A DNA stretch of 64,000 nucleotides from contig NW_023501108.1 in the NCBI RefSeq assembly GCF_014066305.1, positions 100,001 to 164,000 on the forward strand, in the 5' to 3' direction. How positions within the stretch are numbered: position 1 is the first letter of the stretch; each line of letters opens with the position of its first letter. The notes beneath the pieces were generated by a model. It was not told the origin of the DNA, did not search any database, and saw only the letters and a list, made by a program, of their open reading frames with translations. Of the stretch, positions 14,230 through 23,530 are shown piece after piece. Both the position numbers and the translations under genes were made by a program. The DNA is from Letharia columbiana (Eukaryota; Ascomycota; Lecanoromycetes; Lecanorales; Parmeliaceae).

Positions 14230-14521
14230 AAGATATATCTATTTATAAATAATTATTAAAGACTTAGTTTAATATTTATATTAGAAAGTATAAGGATATT
14301 CGATATTACTTTACTCGCTTTCGGGCTTATAATCTATTAATAGTAGAATACTAGACTTATTAGAATAATTAAAAGACTAATTATTAATTTATAAGATATA
14401 CGGATATTTATATATATAAAATAGGTGGCTGATGGTGGCTAGTAATTACTAGCTCTAATAATACGCGATATGTTATACGATAGCCGAAGGGGCTAATATT
14501 ATAATATATATAAGATTACTT

Positions 14522-14592
14522 ATAGTAAACTAATATATAATAAGCCTCTAATATAAAATTAATATTATATTATTCCGCCATTAGTTTACTAT
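14522..14592. repeat. Short inverted repeat beside T1
   Basis: ATAGTAAACTAAT at 14522-14534 is the exact reverse complement of ATTAGTTTACTAT at 14580-14592, spaced by 45 bp. Could be a hairpin or the end of an unrecognised small element. Function unknown. Confidence 0.6.
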
Positions 14593-14599
14593 TAACTAT

Positions 14600-14930
14600 T
14601 TATCAATTATTTATTAACTCTTCATTAAGGCGCAAGTTTAACGAATAATAGATTTTGCTAAACTTATTATAAGTAAAAACAATACTTTAGGTATATCGTG
14701 TTAACACATTACGGAAAACGTAAATTGTTTAAAATAGGCTATTTTGTATAATCCGGTGAGTAGTCCTTATTATATAGTCTACACAGTTGATCAAAAAGGC
14801 CAATCTACGTATGATAGACCTAAAATTCCCGTCATTACTAGGGCCCATAAGGTATCTTTACAAATATCCTCCGATCTTAAATGTATCGATTTTTAATATA
14901 TACTAGATAGCCTAAAAATAAAATATTTAA
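14600..14930. other. Island that escaped RIP
   Basis: Base composition changes abruptly: TpG and CpA reappear (e.g. TTGCTAAAC, GTGTTAACACATTACGG, CCGGTGAGTAG, AGGGCCCATAAGG). The right part from about 14852 aligns with the 3' untranslated region of Copia A; the left 250 bp matches nothing else here. Being unique, it would not be a RIP target. No open frame of note. Confidence 0.6.
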
Positions 14931-15571
14931 AAAACCGTTTTTTAATAAAAAGTGGAATTTGGGGTTTAATATAGTCGTTTTTAGATTTTAACTTTTTACT
15001 TTAGCTATTTAACGCTAAACTTACTTTAACTATCTAACTCTATACTTTATTACTTTAACTTTAACTATTTAGCGCTAAACTTACTTTAACTACTTAACTT
15101 AAACTTTACTTTAATTATTTAATATTAAACTTACTTTAGCTATCTAGCTTAAACTTTACTTTAATTATCTAACGCTAAATTTACTTTAATTATTTAATTT
15201 AAACTTTATCTTAATTATTCGATATTAAAACTTACTTTAATTATCTAACTCGAACTTTATATTAATTATCTAGCTTAAACTTTACTTTAATTATCTAATA
15301 TTAAACTCTAACGAAAATTAATTAAGTTATTTTTATTTTATCTATTTAATTTTAATATCGTTAGTATTAAACTTTATATCTATCGAATTTCGCGTATAAA
15401 AGAATATATACGAAGAGGAGTATTAAAATTCGAATTATATAATTTTTAGCGTCTTAATAATTACGTAATATAGTTATATAATATATCTTAATATATTTAT
15501 ATTTAATCGCTCTTTTCTTTTATAGAACTCTCTAGTTAATATAACTAAGTATTCTATCTTATATTTTAATA
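14852..15571 (+). mobile_element. Copia family A, 3' end fragment A4 with 3' LTR
   Basis: Aligns with the 3' untranslated region of A2 (51450-52124): the segment ending TCGATTTTTAATATATA, the AATAAAAAGTGGAATTTGG block (RIP-free here) and the TAGTCGTTTTTAGATTT block. A tandem array follows (14995-15305), then purine tract GAAGAGGAG directly before the LTR at 15421-15571 (151 bp, starts TATTAAAATTCG, ends TTTTAATA). The part upstream of 14852 does not resemble A2, so the copy is truncated or recombined. Its LTR end abuts the A6 leader at 15572. Confidence 0.8.
14995..15305 (+). repeat. Tandem array in Copia A 3' untranslated region
   Basis: About ten imperfect copies of a 25-30 bp unit, roughly ACTTTAACTATCTAACGCTAAACTT. 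Shorter versions of the same array are in A2 (51735-51855) and, inverted, in A1 (30270-30375), so copy number varies between elements. Confidence 0.75.
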
Positions 15572-15852
15572 ATCCTTCGCGGTTATAACTACTATTATTT
15601 AATAAATATTAATATAATAAATATATTAAAAGTAGTTATAGCTATAATAGATAATAAATAAATTATAAAATAATTAAAATAGTTATTAAATAGAGGTTAA
15701 GCTTATAATCTATTAAAATTCAAGATAGAATACTTAACTAGAGAGTTCTATGAAAGAAAAGAACGACTAGATATAAATATACTAAGGCGTATCACGTAAT
15801 CATATCACGTGATCGTCAAGACGTCAAGAGTCACGTGATTCGAGTTTTAATA
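15572..15852 (-). mobile_element. Copia family A, antisense 5' LTR and leader (A6)
   Basis: On the minus strand, 15852 to 15711 is an A-type LTR (142 bp) followed directly by the primer motif GATTATAAGC and about 130 bp of leader that matches A2 31270-31390. So this is the 5' end of an antisense element whose body was cut by the A4 LTR. The outer LTR edge at 15852 abuts a sense-strand Copia fragment. This LTR is the least mutated A-type LTR in the window (retains CACGTG). Confidence 0.75.
15793..15837. promoter_or_regulatory. Three CACGTG-type E-boxes in Copia A LTR
   Basis: ATCACGTAAT (15791-15800), ATCACGTGAT (15804-15813) and TCACGTGATT (15831-15840) lie within 50 bp of the LTR. CACGTG is the classic target of bHLH factors. 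In the other A LTRs the same positions read TACGTAA or CACGTA after RIP. Likely an upstream activating region of the LTR promoter (inference). Confidence 0.5.
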
Positions 15853-16288
15853 ATAATAACTTATATTTAAATCTATAAGCTATATAATAATAAGATTATT
15901 ACATTTAATAAAATTATCTATATCGCGATAAATAAAGAGATTTATCTACTATTATTTAAAGATAATATTATTAATATATACGCTATATATAATAATAATA
16001 ATAAGAATAAAGATAAATAATTTATTGAATATTATAAAACTAGTAATTCGAAAATTAATCGTAAAACTTATTTTTTATATAAGATCGCTAAATATAAATT
16101 TAATTAAATATTAAATTAAGTTCTCTTACTTATCTAAAATTTAAAAAGTTTATATTTAAAAAAAAATGAATTATTATAATTAATTTTAATAATATAGAGA
16201 AGAGCTTTAATATTAAGCGTAAGCGTATCCAAGAAATACTCTTTAATATCTCTACTTTAAAAGAGAATAAGTATCTTAATATTAATTA

Positions 16289-16474
16289 TTAGTATATATA
16301 AAAGAATAAGATAGAACTAAGCTTGAAAACCTTGAATTTATATGTGCAGCCAATTATAAATTCGGGTTCGCTACGCTTTTTGGCTAGATCGGCTGAGTCA
16401 TCGCGGGTAAATAAATTAGCGTCCGCAACCATCAAAAGATAGCCGGACAGCCCTGATAAAAAACAGGTACACAT
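16289..16474 (-). CDS. 61-codon open frame within F1, probably not a gene
   Basis: The only ATG-initiated frame over 60 codons in the window. It runs through the RIP-poor centre of F1 and stops exactly at the element's terminal CTAA. The last 45-55 codons are also open or nearly so in F2 (fully open to the same stop), F3 (one TAG) and G2 (one 1-bp shift), with shared words such as DANLF, FII and YKFKVFKLS. That could be the relic of a protein tail encoded by a longer parent, or simply common descent of a short stretch poor in Gln/Trp codons. No domain, signal peptide or ribosome context recognised. Confidence 0.15.
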   Translation of the reverse strand: MCTCFLSGLSGYLLMVADANLFTRDDSADLAKKRSEPEFIIGCTYKFKVFKLSSILFFYIY

Positions 16475-16717
16475 TATTTGATTTTAGAATAACTTTTTTG
16501 TTTTCTATTAAAATTTTGAGATTTTTTTTTTAAATTATAGAATAAAATGTGGGCTTTTAGATAAAAAAAAACTCTTAGATTTAGTCTTATAATTATTAAA
16601 GCGTAAGGAATTCAAATATCGCTTACTAAAGTTCGCTTATCAAAGATCGCTCGCCTATTTACTCGATAGCCCTAATTAAAAAAAAAATTATAAATTTAAT
16701 TCATAGGCCTTTACTCG
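16289..16717 (-). mobile_element. Short non-autonomous element F1 (429 bp)
   Basis: Defined by comparison with the uninterrupted A2 copy: A2 reads ACTA|TATCTTTC at 46470, whereas here ATTA is followed by 429 bp and then TATCTTTT. No target duplication is visible; insertion is between A and T. On the minus strand the element begins CGAGTAAAGGCCTATG and ends ATATATACTAA. The same ends bound F2, F3, G1 and G2. Only lightly affected by RIP in its centre (16320-16480). Contains two to three units of the 14-bp repeat GCTCACCAAAGACC. Helitron-like by insertion habit and 3' CTAA, but the start is CG rather than TC. Confidence 0.8.
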
Positions 16718-18405
16718 TATCTTTTTAAAAGAATTAAATTAAATTATATATTATATAAATCTTAATCTTAATAATTTTAATATTCTTAATATAATTAATA
16801 ATAAAAAAGTTATTAACTTAATAATCGTTGATTTTAATTTAGAGTATAATCTAATAACTATTAACTTTATTAATTTATATTCTTATATAATAATAAACTC
16901 TAATATTTTATATAATAATAAACTCTAATTACTCTTATTATTTCTTTATTAATTATTTAATATTTATTATTTATAAAAAGATCTATTTTTATTCTATTCG
17001 CGATATTAAAAATAATTAAATTTAATCTTTTAATCGCGATATTATTAATTTAAATTATTATCAAAATATGAGATAGAACACTTAGTTATATTAACTAGAG
17101 AGTTCTATGAAAGAAAAGAGCGACTAGATACGAATATACTAAGGCGTATTACGTGATTATATTACGTAATCGCTAAGACGTTAAGAGTTACGTAATTCGA
17201 ATTCTAATACTCCTCTTTATACGTATTCTTTTATACGCGAAATCTAATAAATATAAAATTTAACGTTAACGGTATTAAAATTTATTATAATACTAGCCCC
17301 TTCGGCTATCGCATATATATCGCGTATTATTAGAGCTAGTAATTATTAGTTATTATTAGTTATCTATTTTATATATATAAATATTTATATATTCTATAAA
17401 TTAATAATTAGTCTTTTAGTTATAATTATTCTTTCTAATATATCTAATATTCTACTTTTAATAGATTATAAGCTTAAAAGCGAGTAGAGTAATATCGAAT
17501 ATTCTTATACTTTCTAATATAAATATTAAACTAAGTCTTCGATAATCGTTTATAAATAGATATATCTTATAGCGACAGCCCATTTTTTTAGCTCGTATCT
17601 ATCGACGAGAGAGCTATCGCTATTTAATTTTTATATAAAAAATATTAAACTAAAATTCTTATTTTATTCGAGGTCTCGAAATAATACGAGTAAAACGTTA
17701 AAACTCTTAGATTATTCCGAGATTTCGAAACAATATAAGCAAATCATTAAAATTCTTATATTATTCCGAGGTCCCGAAATAATATAGATAAAACTTCAAA
17801 ACTCTTATATTATTTCGAGGTCTCGAAACAATACGAGCAAACTATCAAAATCCTTAGATTATTTCGAGGTCTCGAAACAATATAAGTAAAATATTAAAAC
17901 TCTTATTTTATTTGAGGTCCCGAAACGGGTATTTAAAAGCCTCGATACTCTTTCTATTTTCTCTATCGAGGTTTTTTATAAATTTAATAAGATCGAGTAA
18001 ATAATTAATCTTAAATTTAAAGCGTAAATTTGAAAATTAATATATATTAGTATATATAATAGAATAAGATAGGGCTAAGCTTGAAAACCTTGAATTTATA
18101 TATGTAGTTAATTATAAATTCGAGTTCGCTACGCTCTTTAATTAGACCGGCTAAGTTATCGCGGGTAAATAAATTAGCGTCCATAACTATCAAAATCTCG
18201 CCCTCTTATATCTCCCTTATCAAAAATAGGTATACGTTATTAATATATAGAATTACTTTTTTATTTTCTATTAAAATTTTAAGATTTTTTTTTAAACTTT
18301 AAAACGCTGTTTGTGCTTTTCGAATTTTTAATTATTTTGAAATTTAGTCTTATAATTATTAAAGCGCAAGGAATTCAAATATCGCTCATCAAAGTTCGCT
18401 TACTA

Positions 18406-20244
18406 CGGAGGTTGCCACCGAAAGTCCTAAACATACGCTAAAACCCTTAGTATTCTTAGTAAATATCTTAAATATCTTAAATATTAATACTTTGCATAAT
18501 AGCGATATTAATACTTATACGAAGTATATATATATAAAGTATATAATAGCGATATTACTATATATATAAGGTATATAATTACGATATTACTATATATATA
18601 GTAGCGATAATAGCGTAATATTATATATACTTACGCTAATAAAGATATTATAAGAAATAAGAAATAGAGAAAGAATATAAAGCTTTTTAGTATATATTTA
18701 ATATATATTTAGTATAGTAAGTAGATATCTTTCTATTACTCTCTAATTATAATATCTAATACTTAGAGTATTAATTATAATAACGAAATTAGATTATAAA
18801 TACTCGCTTTAATCGAAGCTGGGATTATAATTAAAATCGTTATTATAATTATTAAAATATCTCGTTATATAGTTAAATATCTTTAGAATTAAGCTTATAT
18901 TAGAGGATATAATTTTAATAAATCTAAAAAACTAAAGCTATTATATATTATCGATATCTCTAGATCTAGATAATCTATTATTATTATATCTAAACTTAAA
19001 AGTACTATTCTTATCGCTATATAAAAGAATCGCTATAGTTATAAAAAGACTTTATTTATAATAGCCACGAAATAAGAAATCTTATTAATAATAGTTCTAT
19101 AAGTACTTAGACGTAATAACTTTTAATCGTATAAAATTATTAAAAAATCGTCTCTTACGAAAGCTATAATGAAAGCTCGATATTAATTCGCTTTACGATA
19201 TAAGAACTAGACTATAGAAGACTAGAAAAGAGTAATCTAAATCGATAAAACGAGTATAGTTTTAAATTCTCGGCGAGGGAAAGTGCGTATCTGGCGTTAA
19301 TCTAATAAAATCTTTATTAAGTTCGTTATACGACGTCGTTTTATAGAGGTTATAAAGTTTATATTTTAAGGGTATTTTTTTTATAATAAAAAAGGTTTAT
19401 ATTATATTTAAAAGTCTAAAACTATTATCGAAAAGAAGGAATATATCGAGGAACTAGCCAAAATCAACGAGGCCTTAAAGCCTAAGTATAAAGTGGCTTA
19501 AGAACTTAAGATTAATATACGATATATAGAACTACGTAACCTTTCTAGTAAGAAGCCTATATAGAAATTTATTATAAAGATTAGGAAAGTTATTATTAAA
19601 GAAAAGAAAGGGGGAATTAATTAATATCGCTATTAGAAGAAGATATATATCTCTAACTTTCTTATATATCTTCTATTAATTAGATATAGATTCTTATTTT
19701 AAAGCTCATGAAATTTGCTTAGAAGTATAAACGTGAGCGATTTAATATAGAGGTTATAAAGGATAAAGCTTCGATATACATATTTAAACATTAGAAAGCG
19801 ATTTATATATTATTTAATATTATTTAAATAATTTAATATAATAACTCTTCGAATCTTAATATAATTAAGCTATACTAAATCTAAATAAAGCGATATATAA
19901 CTTAAAACGATATATCTAAGACTTAAAAGAAAGTCGAAAAGCGATAGATTTATTACTAAAAGTATAAATTATTATAGAAGAGAATTTAGAAGTGAATAGA
20001 GCGTATATCTAGATATATTATCGAAGTTATTCGTTTATAAGGCGGTAACGAGTATCGAAAAGGCTATAAAGAAGAAGATAAGCGGCTCTATAATTCAGCT
20101 AATCGAGTAAATTAATATATATATAATTATATAAAATATCGTATATAGATTATAAAGCTATTTAAGAAATTTATTAAAATACTAGAAATACTAAAAATAC
20201 TAAGGGTTTTAGCGTATGTTCAGGACTTTCGATGGCAACCTTCG
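18406..20244 (+). mobile_element. Tc1/mariner transposon with 56-bp terminal inverted repeats
   Basis: Starts CGGAGGTTGCCACCGAAAGT and ends with its inverse; the 56-bp arms (18406-18461 and 20189-20244) differ at only four positions, all C/T or G/A. Flanked by TA on both sides (18404-18405 and 20245-20246), and the flanks join to the F-element sequence when the insert is removed, proving a TA duplication. Length 1839 bp, ordinary for fungal Tc1-like elements. Interior heavily mutated while the arms are almost intact. Confidence 0.93.
18900..20170 (+). pseudogene. Tc1-like DDE transposase relic
   Basis: Frame from 19280 reads KVRIWR*SNKIFIKF, then RRRFIEVIKFIF*GYFFYNKK, the Tc1 block around the VMVWG-like motif, followed by a lysine/glutamate-rich insert (EKKEYIEELAKINEALKPK at about 19433-19489) typical of fungal Tc1-like proteins, then ELRNL. 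After at least one frame change, 19860-20070 reads a degraded IEP-W..MKRRT motif, ERISRYIIEVIRL and GGNEYRKG, the usual C terminus. Stops fall at Gln/Trp positions. N-terminal helix-turn-helix region (18700-19200) is present but too mutated to read with certainty. Confidence 0.8.
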
Positions 20245-21460
20245 TAAAGATCGCTTACCTACTTACTCGATAGCCCTAATTAAAAAAATAATTATGAATT
20301 TAATTTATAGGCCTTTACTTATAAGATATAATATACTAGAATTTAAAGAATCTAGCTTTTAAAGCTATCGAGAAGTATTATAATATTAGTCTCTTCGATT
20401 ATTATATAATATAAGTAAAGGCCTATAAATTAAATTTATGAAGTTAAATTTTTCTAAGTTAAATCGAATTTTAGCTTTAGCTCTAAGTTAAATTAAACTC
20501 TAATCGCTTACTATATATTTTTAATCTATATATAAATATATATATATAAATAGAAGCGCGCTAAGGTTTAATTAGAAAGGTATATTAAGTGTAAAGAATT
20601 AATTCGTAATAATTATTTATAAAAAATAGAGAAAGACTATATCTTTATAATAATAAGTTTTAAAATATTAAAAAGAAATAAAGATAATTTACTAATTAGT
20701 AATATAAATTTTATATTATCTTTTATTATAATAAAATCTTTCGAATAATAAAATAGCTATTAAAGTAAGATATTAAATAATTTTAATTTATCTAAATATA
20801 TATTATTTAATATTTCTTTTATAGAGATTTAATTAATTATAATTATTATAGTAAATTCTTCTCTTATAATATTATTATAATAATATATTATATTAATATA
20901 GTAAAAATAATAGACTAAATTATAATAATATTCTTCGCTTACTAAGTAATAATTTAATATAGAATTATAGAGAGTATATAATATAAGATCTTAGAGAGCT
21001 AAGCTATATTTCTAATAATAGTAATTTTATTATTACTTAATTTCTTTATAATATTCTTTATATCTATTTATTATATTAATTTCTCTTATATTAGCTAAAT
21101 AAATTAATATAAAATTATAAAAAGTAAATCTATTATATTATTATTACTAATAACTATCTTTATAATATTCTTTATAATATTCTCTATATTTATTTATTAT
21201 ATTAACTTATCTTATATTAATTAAATAAATTAATATAAGATTATAAAGAGTAAGCCTATATATTATTACTATTAATAATTATCTTTATAATATTCTTTAT
21301 AATATTCTTTATATTTATCTATTATAAATTCTTCTCTTATTTAATTAAGTATAAAAATATTAAGAATAAATACATTTATATTAATAGAATTAGTAGAATT
21401 AGTAGAATAGTAAAAGAAGAATAATTATATAAATAAATAAAAGGATTATTATTCGATTTT

Positions 21461-22150
21461 AAACGCGTTTAATATAATTATAATATTTAAATATTAATTT
21501 AACTTATTTATTACTAGCTTAAGAGAAATATATAGAGAAGAATATATTCGTTTAGACTCTTTTTAAGAGTTTTTTAACGCGTTTATAAATAGTAGTAGAT
21601 AGCTATTAAGCTCGCTTATAGCCTCGATTATTAATAATAATAGATTTATTAAAAGATAATTTAAGAGTATTAATAAAGATTTTAAGAGATAAATAAAAGA
21701 AGTATATATATTCAAATTAAACGCGTTTAATATAATTATAATATTTAAATATTAATTTAATCTATTTATTATTAACTTAAAAGAAGTATATAAAAGAGAA
21801 CGTATTTATTTGAACTTTTTTTAAGAGTTTTTTAATGTATTTATAAGTAGTAGTAGATAGCTATTAAGCTCGCTTATAGCCTCGATTACTAATAATAATA
21901 AATTTATTAAAAAATAATTTAGAGGCGTTAGTAGAGAGTTTAAAAGATAAATAGAAGAAATATATATCTTAGATATTTAGTAATATTTAAACGAAGGGTA
22001 TCGAGGGCGAATTTATTTATAATTAATAAATTAATAGAATTATAGAAGAAATATAATTATATAAATAGATAAAAGAATTATTATTCGATCTCGGATATAT
22101 TTAATATAACTATAATATTTAAATATTAATTTAATTTATTAATAGTAGAT
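21461..22150 (+). repeat. 258-bp tandem repeat in G1
   Basis: The unit beginning AAACGCGTTTAATATAATTA occurs at 21461 and 21719 (spacing 258) and a partial third starts near 22090. Internal landmarks repeat: TAGTAGTAGATAGCTATTAA and CTCGCTTATAGCCTCGATTA. The segment AATTATATAAATARATAAAA before the first unit recurs before the third. Moderately mutated by RIP. Confidence 0.8.
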
Positions 22151-22383
22151 TAAACTTTATTATTTTTATATCGTTAGAAAGCGTATATTAAATTCTATAA
22201 TTTACGAAATTATAAAGAAATAGTATTTATAGAAAGCTAGTTATTTTAGAGTATAAGACTTTTATATATAAATTTTTAATAAGAAAGCTTAAGAGGGCTA
22301 GCGAGCTAACTTAGTTAGTCTAATTAAAAAATATAATAATCTTAAATTTAAGATTAATTATATATATAAATTTAAGATTTTTT

Positions 22384-23333
22384 TATTAAAAGTAGAATAT
22401 TAGATATATTAGAATAATTAATTATAACTAAAAGTCTAATTATTAATTTATGAAATATACGAATATTTATATATATATAATAGATAGCTAATAATAACTA
22501 ATAATTATTAACTCTAGTAATACGCGATATATATATAATAATCGAAGGGACTAATATTATAATACTCCTCGATAGCTCTAGAAGCTAATTCCTTAAACCT
22601 TAATATATTATATCTTATATATATTAATATTTAAATCTACGCTTTATATTCGAGATTAATTATTTATCTAACCTCGTTAAATCTATAAAAAACCTCGATA
22701 GGAAAAATAGAAAGAGTGCCGAGGCTTTTGAATACCCGTTTCGGAACCTCGAAATGATATAAGGGTTTTTGATATTTTATCTATATTGTTTCAGAACTAA
22801 TAATTTGCCCGTATTACTTCGAGACCTCGAAATAATTATTTTTACCCGTATTACTTCGGGACCTCGAAAAGATATAAGAGTTTTTAATTGATTCGGGTTC
22901 TCGTATAATATAAGAGTTTTTTATCCGTATTGATTTCGGGACCTCGAATGAAATAAGGATTTTAGTTCGATATTTTTTATATAGGAATTAAATAGCGATA
23001 GCCCTCTCGTCGGTAGATACGAGCTAAAAAAATGGGCTGTCGCTATAAGATGTATCTATTTATAAACGATCACCGAAGATTTAGTTTAATATTCATATTA
23101 GAAAGTATAAGAATATTTAATACTATTCTATCCGCTTCCGAGCTCATAATCTATTAAAAGTAAAATATTAGATATATTAGAATAATTGATTGTGACTAAA
23201 AGACTAATTATTGATTTATGAAATATACGAATATTTATATATATAAAATAGGTGGCTAATAATGGCTGATAATTACTAGCTCTAGTAATACGCGATATAT
23301 TATACGATAGTTGAAGGGGCTAATATTATAACA
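22384..23333 (-). mobile_element. TRIM-like element T3
   Basis: LTRs 22384-22564 (181 bp) and 23152-23333 (182 bp); TSD TTTTT at 22379-22383 and 23334-23338. This copy keeps the best primer site: on the minus strand GATTATGAGCTCGG (23151-23138) directly after the 5' LTR. Purine tract CTATCGAGGAG precedes the 3' LTR. Hairpin at 22992-23046 with 13-bp arms, tandem palindromic units at 22735-22960. Inserted in G1 near its end. Confidence 0.92.
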
Positions 23334-23414
23334 TTTTTAGCTTAATTCTATTTTATCCTTTTCTATATATTAATATTATAGTTAATTTGAAAGTTATTTA
23401 TTTTATTCGACTAT

Positions 23415-23530
23415 TTAGCTGAGATAGCCGCCTTAATAAAGATATCTCATCTAGAAATCTACAGAGACTCGAACCCGTAAACCGCTCTCGTTTGAGTATT
23501 TATAGAGTACCGCGCGAAGGTCTTTATAGA
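23415..23530 (-). other. tRNA-like segment in LINE 3' tail (tentative)
   Basis: Minus strand contains GGGTTCGAGTCTC, one RIP-type change from a pol III B box (GGTTCGANTCC), preceded by a GAGAGCGG stretch that resembles a long variable arm. About 50 bp downstream is GGCTATCTCAGCT, similar to an A box but on the wrong side. Conserved in L2 at 32818-32940. Not a functional tRNA: no complete cloverleaf can be drawn. Confidence 0.3.

Larger units (their letters stand above)
13518..14506 (-). mobile_element. TRIM-like miniature LTR element T1
   Basis: Two direct repeats of 172 bp (13518-13689 and 14335-14506) enclose about 645 bp of non-coding DNA. The whole is flanked by the 5-bp duplication TATAT (13513-13517 and 14507-14511). 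On the minus strand the LTR begins TATTATAATATTAGCC (TG mutated to TA) and ends CTTAA/TTAATA. The primer site GATTATAAGC lies directly inside the right LTR, and a purine tract (CTATCGGGGAG) directly inside the left LTR. Size, terminal repeats and lack of genes fit TRIMs (terminal-repeat retrotransposons in miniature), which need proteins from a full element; Copia A is the likely helper because it shares the primer site. Confidence 0.9.
6485..14850. other. Unclassified RIP-degraded repeat(s)
   Basis: About 8 kb of very AT-rich sequence between the H1 end and the Copia A4 fragment, interrupted by T1 (13518-14506). Several plus-strand stretches read as degraded coding sequence with RIP-type stops, for example around 11460-11800 and 12680-13000, but I could not assign a family: no YVDD-like, DDE-like or integrase motif was recognised. 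No matching second copy was seen elsewhere in the window. It may hold more than one element. No tRNA or rRNA gene seen. Confidence 0.4.
15853..17058 (+). pseudogene. Copia pol fragment (A5), split by F1
   Basis: Plus-strand fragment that aligns along its length with 45985-46790 of A2 (shared landmarks: ATATAATAATAAGATTATTA, TAATATTAAGCGTAAGCGTATC, AATAATCGT(C/T)GATTTTAATTTA). F1 is inserted at 16289-16717; removing it restores the alignment. It lies between two antisense A LTRs (A6 and A1), so both were probably inserted into this copy. No intact frame; the exact domain of pol (upstream of the reverse transcriptase) cannot be named. A 25-bp unit is duplicated in tandem at 16883-16929, absent from A2. 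Confidence 0.7.
18047..20321 (-). mobile_element. F-family element F2 carrying a Tc1-like transposon
   Basis: Inserted in T2: intact T copies read AATATATA|TAAGATATAAT; here 18046 is followed by F sequence and T2 resumes at 20322. No TSD. Left part 18047-18405 and right part 20245-20321 align with F1 and F3; between them is the Tc1-like transposon, inserted in the short tandem repeat region at a TA. The F-type frame noted in F1 is open here to the terminal TAA. Confidence 0.85.

Noticed and set aside
14411..14453. Hammerhead ribozyme (CTGATGG followed by a stem) in the T LTR, as in plant retrozymes
   Set aside because: The GAAA core strand is missing and CTGATG is not conserved in other T copies.
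16289..16474. 61-codon ATG-initiated frame as a real gene
   Set aside because: Lies wholly inside a non-autonomous repeat, has no recognisable domain, and its openness follows from low RIP in this patch. Listed with low confidence only.
18406..20244. Fot1/pogo classification of the TA-flanked transposon
   Set aside because: The readable protein blocks follow the Tc1-like order (WR-SN, GGNEYR-G tail) rather than pogo.
23415..23530. Functional tRNA gene on the minus strand
   Set aside because: A B box is present but the A-box-like motif is downstream of it, and no acceptor or D arm can be paired.
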